Source: Plantago elongata
Lineage: Eukaryota; Streptophyta; Magnoliopsida; Lamiales; Plantaginaceae
Assembly: GCA_036897095.1 (NCBI GenBank)
Contig: JAYMSP010002340.1
Coordinates: 1-24,857 of the forward strand
DNA length: 24,857 nt
Direction of reading: 5' to 3'
Part shown: positions 18,801 to 24,857 of the stretch, one piece after another
Layout of the letters: each line of letters starts with the position of its first letter
Position numbering within the stretch: the stretch's first letter is position 1
Notes under the pieces: generated by a model
Seen by the model: the letters and a program-made list of their open reading frames with translations, nothing else
Databases searched by the model: none
What the model was told of the DNA's origin: nothing
Made by a program: the position numbers and the translations under genes

Positions 18801-19199
18801 TGGTAGCAATTGATGTCGTACCAAATGTGGAAGAGTAAATATGGAGAAGGAGTGAATTCTGAAATGGAAACCGAGAAAGGTGGAAAGAAGGATGAAGATG
18901 AAATTGTTTGCCTCGGATCGGTGAATGATTCTCCCCGTCTGAGTTCTGAAATGGTGAATGAAATGGAAAAGGTCCAGTTAGTCTGAAATGGAAAGAGAGA
19001 AAAAACATGAATACACGCTTACTATTCACGCGCTTATTCACTCTCCAGGTTAGACTTATTACATATATACTTTAATTATAATAAACGTTATGTGTGTTTT
19101 GATGCAAATACAAATTGAATTGGTGAATTTTGACTTCTTTGTCTTTTTGTTCTTTAGTATTCCTGTGACTCATCAAACTCGATGTTATCATCAGTACCT

Positions 19200-20705
19200 G
19201 TTTAAAACATTCACTAACTGGATTAAAAATGTAACGACTCTTATTAAAACTATCACATTCATGCTTAAAAGAATAATAAAGTAGAAACACGAAACAAAAG
19301 CTAGAATAAATGGTAACATTGATGCTTAAAATAATAACAATACGTATTACAACTATAACAATGGATCTTAAAACTATAACAGGGAGGGAGCATGAAACAT
19401 AAGCTAAAAAACAATAACTTTAATAGTTAAAAGATTTCTCAAAACAATAATAACGACTATTATAACTACAACAATGTAGGAACATGCAACAAAAGCTAAA
19501 AACAGTAATATTGAAGTTTTAAACCATAACAATGCATCTAAAATATATAACAATGACTTTTAAAACAATAATACAGGAGAAATATGCAATACAAGCTAAC
19601 AATAGTAACATTGATACTTAAATCAATAACAGTGCCTCATAAAACTATATCAAAGTATTGATAAAAAGTCGAGTCTTAAATATTTTATCATGGGCTAAAA
19701 AAACTAATATTGCAAGTAGTTGATTTATGCTTGTGGATATTGCTACTTTTGCTAAACTGATGTGGAATCTAGCTGCAAAATATGATAAGTTGTGGGTAAT
19801 GTGGATCCACACTTATTATATAAAATATGTGGATATTTGTGTGTTTCAACCTGCTGGAACCTGCTCTTGGATTATGAAGACTTTATTCAAGCATAGAGAT
19901 GCTATTGCAATCTACCACATGGAGAGGAATGTAGGCAGATGCTAAATTTCCAACAGGTAAGATGTATAAAGAATTGAGGATACATGGTCCTGATGTAGCA
20001 TGGAAGAAATTATTCTGCTCCAATTTAGCTAGACCTAGAGCTCAGTTTATTCTTTGGGTGGTTTGTCATAGGAGACTGTACACAAAGGATAGATTGAGTA
20101 GGTTTGGGATTAAAAATGATGGAATTTGTGTTATTTGTGGGTTGAGTGAGACTGGATCACTTGTTTTTCCATTGCTGCTTCTCTAGAATTATATGGGAAG
20201 GAGTCCTTGGCTGGTTGAACATAATTCACTCTCGTTTATCCTGGGACATGGAGTGCAATTGGATTATATTGCATACTAAAGGCAGGAGTCCAAGAGCTAG
20301 AATCCTGAAGATGCTAGCTACATTTGGCAAGTTAGGAATAACTATATTTTCTCTAATGTGCCTGTTCCTACTTCACAGCCTAGAGAAGTGATTAGGATTG
20401 TGATTACTAGGAGCTATTTAGTGCTTAAGCTTTTTGAATATGTACATAATCTAATAGATGGCAACTAGTTGGTGCTTGGTATTGTTGTGGTTAGACTTGT
20501 CCTTTTGATTTACCTGTATGCCTGGATCTTATATCGACTTTGTGCTTATTTGATTGGAATGGAAAGCTGCTCGGTTCCAAAAAAATATAACGGATTCGCT
20601 AAAATAATAATAGATAGAAATATTTAATACAAACTAAAAGCATTACAACGATGCTTAAAACCACAACACCAGCTTTTAAAACCATAAGAATGCCACTTAA
20701 ATCCT
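19200..20705 (+). repeat. ~98-bp tandem array, interrupted by a LINE
   Basis: Units can be anchored on a motif like GTAGAAACATGCAACAAAAGCT at about 19281, 19382, 19476, 19575 and, beyond the LINE, 20613. The spacings within the left block are about 94-101 bp. Each unit also carries TTAAAAC.ATAACAATG themes. Units are diverged by substitution and small indels, so the array is old. It has no coding capacity. The block resumes directly after the LINE tail at about 20590. Confidence 0.7.
19685..20590 (+). pseudogene. 5'-truncated LINE 3' end with zf-RVT domain
   Basis: At 19751 onward translation gives FAKLMWNLAAKYDKLWVMWI, typical of the stretch after the reverse transcriptase in plant L1 elements. 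From 19962 there follow WKKLFCSNLARPRAQFILWV, then RLYTKDRLSRFGI and CVICGLSETG (from 20127). After a one-base shift comes DHLFFHCCFSRIIWEGVLGW. Together this is the zinc-binding zf-RVT domain (CxxC...H...C). Internal stops near 19945 and the frameshift near 20155 show decay. The 3' end reads GCTCGGTTCCAAAAAAA at about 20569-20585, a typical plant LINE tail. There is no reverse transcriptase catalytic domain; the copy is 5'-truncated inside the tandem array. The left boundary is approximate. Confidence 0.8.
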
Positions 20706-21063
20706 TAACAAAACACTAAATAACATGATTACGAAATGATTTGATTTTTCTGTATGAATTTTAAATCTGAAAACAACAGATGTAAAATTATTGAAAAACG
20801 AAAAATAAAAAGTAAAATGTCACTTTTAGTTGATTTTAACAAGAGAAAAAACGAAATGATCTGTACAAGGTCGAGTCTTAAAACAATAACAATAGTTCTT
20901 AAAAATATATAAATGCTTCTTAAAATCATAACGAAACACCATATAACACATGCGCGAAATAATTCAAATTTTCATATGTACGAATTTCAGATCTAGTTTC
21001 AGATCTGGAAAACCAGATCGCAAAATTATCGAAAAACGAAAAATAAGAGGTCGATTTCACTTT
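20705..21063. repeat. Direct repeat of ~125 bp with ~225-236-bp offset
   Basis: About 20705-20826 and 20929-21063 share ordered runs: TAAC.AAACAC, ATAACA.ATG, GCAAAATTAT/GTAAAATTAT, and GAAAAACGAAAAATAA followed by TTTCACTTT or ATGTCACTTTT. The sequence between them again carries TTAAAACAATAACAATAG. The second copy has an extra internal CAGATCTAGTTTCAGATCTGG. This appears to be a higher-order part of the same repeat domain. Confidence 0.65.
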
Positions 21064-22168
21064 CCAATGAGATGCAAATCGAAAAAAGCAACATGAATCA
21101 ATATAACAAATGAGAAAAAAATAAAAACCATAAATAATGATCGACTCACTTGAATTTTGATATATTTGAGTAAATCTGGTGAAATTGTTTCGAAATCCAG
21201 TGAAATTGCTTCGAAATTTGGCGAATTGAAATTCGATGGAGATGGAGAGGGAAAGTTGGGGAGGGAGAGAGAGAAGAAGAGAATAAGTATATGTTTATCT
21301 CTCTAGAATTTTTTAAAAAGAGAAAAATAATTGTATATTATAGTTTTTGTATGAAATTGTTGTTATTTAAAGGTATTTATACAAAATTCACTAACCGGTT
21401 CATTATTATAAAATCGAATTTTCCTATAAATTATGAATATCTCCCCTTACTATACTTGCTCCTAATATAATTATTTTAAGATAATTAATAAAATGGATAA
21501 TTATATTTATTGAAATTGGTTATATTAGTGGGGTCATAGATAAACTACATTTTATTATTGTGATTGAGTCGGTTGGAAGATTGAGTATGTTAATAAAAGA
21601 GAAATTAATTGTTTATTTTAAAAATGCCACCCACAAATAATTTTTTGTCATACCTCAATTTCTGATAATTCCTCCTGTCTCTTTTATATTCTTATCTCAT
21701 TTTACTCGATCTTTTATAAAGGCTGGAATATCGTATGAGCATCTCTTATGAGGGAATTTTATCATTTTTCTCTCCGATATTGGCTCGATGGCTTGTACGA
21801 TTCATGTAAATGAATTTTGGTGGTTATGTTGTGATCTACACTTTGTAACATTGCACAATTGATAGTTAACATGATATCCTGAATTCGATACAAGATTATA
21901 TAAGAATGTAAAGTTGAATGATATAAAAAATTAGTTAAAATATATATAAAGAGATAGATATAGAATATAAATGGCGATTTTATTGATATGAAAACTGTGA
22001 GGATGAGAGAATTGTAACTCTTGTACCGGAAATTCTGACTCACTTATATATTTGGTGGAGCATACCTACTCTCATCATATCGCACACATAAGGTGATAAA
22101 TTATACAATTTCATTTGAACGGAATAGTATGCATGTTTAGATAATCAATTTACTTACATAATATTTTG
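21064..22168. other. Intergenic, no gene recognised
   Basis: It includes a purine-rich GAGATGGAGAGGGAAAG...GAGAGAGAGAAG stretch near 21238-21280 and otherwise AT-rich sequence. A CCGGTT-containing segment near 21400 faintly resembles one near 17270. No coding or RNA feature is supported. Confidence 0.45.
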
Positions 22169-22170
22169 TA

Positions 22171-22409
22171 CTCCTCCCATTAAATTTCATATATTAAGTT
22201 TCACGCACAATTGTATGCAAAAAATTAAAGTAATGATAAAAAATAAAGATGAAAAAAAATGTACCTTTAATGATAAAATATTTAATTTTCGTGTAAAGTT
22301 AAAATTGTTTATTATTTATTAGTGGTGGGACAACTTCCTTTTTTAATAATGTATAAAGTTTAATGGTACAATTAAAAATGATAAATATATAAAATTTGTT
22401 GGGACGGAG
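22171..22409. mobile_element. Stowaway-like MITE, 239 bp
   Basis: The left end is CTCCTCCCATTAAATTT. The reverse complement of the right end is CTCCGTCCCAACAAATTT, the Stowaway/mariner terminal consensus, with the left copy lacking one G. TA dinucleotides flank both ends (22169-22170, 22410-22411), as expected for Tc1/mariner target duplication. The interior is AT-rich and non-coding. Confidence 0.8.
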
Positions 22410-22560
22410 TAAGTATAAATTAGTATTACTACAAGATCACAACGTACCTTAAAGTGCAAGTATGACAACAGAGCTCGTACTCCAACCCCATCAGACCAGA
22501 TGCCACAATTTACACGGTAATTTAAATGGATTGAGCCACAAATTACTTTAAAAGTTAGTA

Positions 22561-22839
22561 CTCCCTTCGTGCCGTACAAGACATGTATTTTTTTTACGAA
22601 CCACGAAACTAGACACATTTCAAAAATAACAAAAACGTACCTCCACTAACTAATTTGATATTCATATTATACTCAAAAAATAATTTTACTAACTAATTTA
22701 ATATTCATATTATAAAAATAAATAATTGACTGCATTAAAACAACGCTGAAAATTTGTATTTTATTTTAGTATTTAATAAGACTATTTAAAAGTAGTTAAT
22801 GATCAATATTGATCTAGTGAATTAATTGGGTGAAGGGAG
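22561..22839. mobile_element. Stowaway-like MITE, 279 bp
   Basis: The left end CTCCCTTCGTGCC and the right end, reverse complement CTCCCTTCACCC, form an inverted repeat flanked by TA on both sides (22559-22560 and 22840-22841). The interior is AT-rich with repeated ACTAACTAATTTGATATTCATATTA-like segments about 60 bp apart. It lies 403 bp from the PRMT4 stop codon and 151 bp from the first MITE. Confidence 0.8.
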
Positions 22840-23045
22840 TAACACATTTGTCATCAATCAATCTTGGCCTCCTGTAATAAGCCAAACAGGTCAAAGAAAA
22901 TAAGTATCCCCTGTCTAGTCATCGCTATGTAAGACCCTACATAATAACAGCACAGAAAAGTATGCCCAGACAACTACCGGGCAAGCACTCCGGGTAGAAG
23001 CTCAAGTGCTCAACGATGAACATAATTTCAATCACATTGAAATAA

Positions 23046-23051
23046 TTTATT
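23046..23051 (-). terminator. Candidate poly(A) signal of PRMT4
   Basis: AATAAA on the minus strand lies 191 nt past the PRMT4 stop codon, inside non-coding AT-rich sequence that shows no gene of its own between 22842 and 23241. Plausible, but plant signals are variable. Confidence 0.4.
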
Positions 23052-23241
23052 TGTCAGCTCATGGACATTGCAAAGAATTGGTAAAGCTACGAGGGTTACA
23101 GCAAATTTCACCACAAGCCACCGTAGTTATATCATACTACTACATGTTAACAAGTCTATATGTTGTCGAAGCTAATAAAGGTATATCATATTGTTACAAT
23201 TGTGGAAGAGCCCACTAGAGTGATAATAAATTAAAAGAAAA

Positions 23242-24322
23242 TCACAATGGTTGTTGCAGTAAATCAGAACCCTCTTCCTCTTGGGACTGTAATTGTGGAT
23301 CCTGCAACACATGCTGCAAAAGTTAGGGTACAGTCACTGGTCAAGTGTTAATTGTTTGATTATCAAACTTTTCTATAGAAGTACTAGAGAGATAATATGG
23401 AAAAACTGTAGCTCAATTCCATGACTGCGCTAGTAGTTATGAATTTATGACTAATGATGGCAACTTAGGAATCAGTTGCGTTTGACTATATATCTACCAT
23501 GAAGTCAAGAGACAGATCCTAGTTTACTGGAAATGCTAGGCCTTGCAAATCTTGCAGAATATGTATCTCGCGTTGTATTATGAAAGAGTTGATTAGTTGG
23601 GAGCTTTTTTTTAAAAATCTACTAGTATCAGGGAAGTTTATATAGCTACCTAAAATTGTATTACTATTTATCATTCACAGTTTAAGCAGAGCAATGTGAG
23701 AAGGTTCATGATAAATACCTGGGTCTGTAGCAATTGGTTTGCTTGTGGTTCTTGAGTCACCTGATATGCCTGAGGTTGAGACATCCGATAATAAGGTTCT
23801 TTCAGGTCAAACTTCCCTGATGAAGTCTGGATTATTCCACCTTGTTCAGCACCAGGCCCCCATGTTTTAGCTGTTTAAACAAAAGGCTACTCAGTTAATC
23901 AAGGAAACCAGACAACTATTTGTTCCCATATAAAAAGAGAAGTTTTGATGACAAACCTGACAGTGTAAGGTAAAGAGTATAACTCTGAGCTTTATGGGCA
24001 ACCATACGGAGTTGACCGCTCAGTTCTTGGCCAGGCATTACATATATAGGTTGGGATAGAACACAGCGTAGCTGGTACCAGTGAGTTGTAGGGGCACCAG
24101 GAGCAGTGGTAAGCCACCTTGGCACAGTGCTATCATTGATAGATTGACATGGTTAACATTGGATCAAATCAAAGAACGCCAACAGGTATTACATGCACAT
24201 ATGCAGTATAAACTATACCTCCCATCAAACAAAACATCAAACCAACACGCTAGTCCATGGACTCTAGTACCAACAGAAGAGACAAACTTCAGTGGAATCT
24301 CAATTTCATACAGATCCTCTTC
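23242..24322 (-). CDS. PRMT4: Protein arginine methyltransferase 4 (CARM1-type), C-terminal four exons, partial
   Basis: Minus-strand exons in transcript order are 24322-24219, 24129-23957, 23870-23719 and 23313-23242. All introns inside this part are GT-AG and the phases agree, giving the last 166 residues and a TGA stop. The first exon reads EEDLYEIEIPLKF...GLACWFDVLFDGS. It continues RWLTTAPGAPTTHWYQLRCV, then VMPGQELSG and AQSYTLYLTLSAKTWGPGAE, then DLKEPYYRMSQPQAY. These are the C-terminal beta-barrel and dimer-side strands of type I PRMTs of the PRMT4/CARM1 group, which make asymmetric dimethylarginine on histone H3 and other proteins in the nucleus and cytoplasm. The SAM-binding Rossmann domain and catalytic glutamates lie beyond the window. 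A Gln-rich tail of about 45 residues (QLLQTQ, LQDPQLQSQEEE) ends the protein. The gene faces OVA2 tail-to-tail. The Arabidopsis relatives are PRMT4A and PRMT4B. Confidence 0.93.
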
Positions 24323-24324
24323 CT

Positions 24325-24736
24325 GTGATATAAACAAGTAAATTACAAATTAAATTTGTTATCTTCGCTGAACATTCTACCAGATTTCAAACATTACAAC
24401 CCCAATTCCAAGAAGATAACAAACTCCAAGTATGCCCAAACTGGGAACAGGGACCTTTACTATGAAGCCCACAATCATTTCTTAGGTGGTACATGGTGAT
24501 GACTTTCAAAAACTCAATTTCACAAGATCAAGCTAATAGAAGTGTAGAACCTCATGCAAGTATTCTAGTTGTTGCTGAAAGCTAATTGCCATTGCTTACA
24601 AAATTGTTTGCTATATGCAGTTAAAGAAGTAAGGACATTATGCAGGGCATGCCTCAACATAAACAGTCTAGGATGTGACAGACATCACAGATAAAGTCCG
24701 GTGCATCCTTTAGATAAAACACACAGGGGAGCTACC
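24325..24736 (-). other. Upstream PRMT4 intron sequence
   Basis: The acceptor of this intron is at 24323-24324 on the minus strand. The donor is not in the window, so the intron is at least 530 bp. No PRMT4 exon could be read in it on either strand. Confidence 0.65.
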
Positions 24737-24857
24737 CAGGGACGGATGCAGAAATATATGTCAGGGGCAGCGAATTTTTATACTATAAATTTAATTAAAA
24801 AAATTCATTATTAATGACTAATGAAAATTACGTTTTCAAAACTCACATAGTAAAGAA
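24737..24857. mobile_element. Terminus of a probable hAT-like element, running off the window
   Basis: CAGGGACGGATGCAGAAAT begins at 24737, followed by GTCAGGGGCAGCGAA and AT-rich DNA. CAGGG(A/G)CGGA is the same type of terminus as the MITE at 3923. The other end and the target duplication are outside the window. It sits in a PRMT4 intron. Confidence 0.5.

Noticed and set aside
18527..18838. 103-aa plus-strand frame through the GC-rich patch
   Set aside because: The repeated Arg/Ala segments come from the duplicated ATCGATCGAC DNA. No domain or splice structure supports a gene.
16650..21660. A single transposon bounded by the GGGTGG/CCCACC segments near 16.68 kb and 21.64 kb
   Set aside because: The two segments share only short CCCACC and AGAAATTAAT runs in direct orientation; no terminal inverted repeat or target duplication could be aligned.
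23006..23218. 70-aa plus-strand reading frame downstream of PRMT4
   Set aside because: No recognisable family and no splice or promoter signal; it overlaps the expected 3' UTR of the minus-strand PRMT4 gene.

Overview
This is a 24.9-kb piece of a plant nuclear chromosome, almost certainly a eudicot. The evidence is intron-rich genes with GT-AG borders, AT-rich introns and intergenic DNA, a dual-targeting type organellar tRNA synthetase, a plant-type PRMT4, and plant-type hAT, Stowaway, SINE and L1-LINE remnants. An asterid is my guess from the style of the repeats, with low confidence. No bacterial operon, CRISPR array or viral gene is visible.

Three protein genes can be read exon by exon. 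(1) Positions 590-2295 (+): a five-exon gene for a 300-aa ARM/TOG-like helical-repeat protein with a TATA box at 454. (2) Positions 5788-16042 (+): a complete 22-exon gene for organellar isoleucyl-tRNA synthetase (OVA2 type, 1084 aa predicted), with a transit peptide, HMGH and KMSKS motifs, the CP1 editing domain and a C-terminal four-Cys zinc site. One of its 21 introns is GC-AG. (3) Positions 23242-24322 (-): the last four exons of PRMT4/CARM1-type histone arginine methyltransferase; the rest lies beyond the window. OVA2 and PRMT4 are tail-to-tail. Their Arabidopsis counterparts carry consecutive locus numbers (At5g49030, At5g49020), so this looks like retained microsynteny.

Between the genes lie layers of repeats. 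Upstream of the ARM gene is a truncated, inverted copy of a CCGGACC-rich element. Between the ARM gene and OVA2 are a diverged 170-bp direct duplication, a minus-strand tRNA-derived SINE with 17-bp target-site duplications, a 31-bp-arm hairpin, a 293-bp hAT-like MITE with an 8-bp target-site duplication, an AT-rich repeat, and an 827-bp hAT-like element ending 136 bp before the OVA2 start codon. Introns of OVA2 hold small duplications and likely MITE remnants.

The 7.2 kb between OVA2 and PRMT4 is a transposon graveyard: a tRNA-like relic, a minus-strand LINE 3' end with an RNase H-like domain and poly(A), a ~98-bp tandem array split by a plus-strand LINE 3' end with a zf-RVT domain, a second ~225-bp-period duplication, and two Stowaway-like MITEs flanking the PRMT4 3' end. 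A hAT-type terminus begins at 24737, inside a PRMT4 intron.

The three genes share no obvious pathway: organellar translation, histone/protein methylation and a helical-repeat scaffold. I found no convincing new biological system. The items most worth a second look are the intact-boundary SINE and MITEs, the element next to the OVA2 promoter, the alternative OVA2 start, the GC-AG intron and the LINE-split tandem array.
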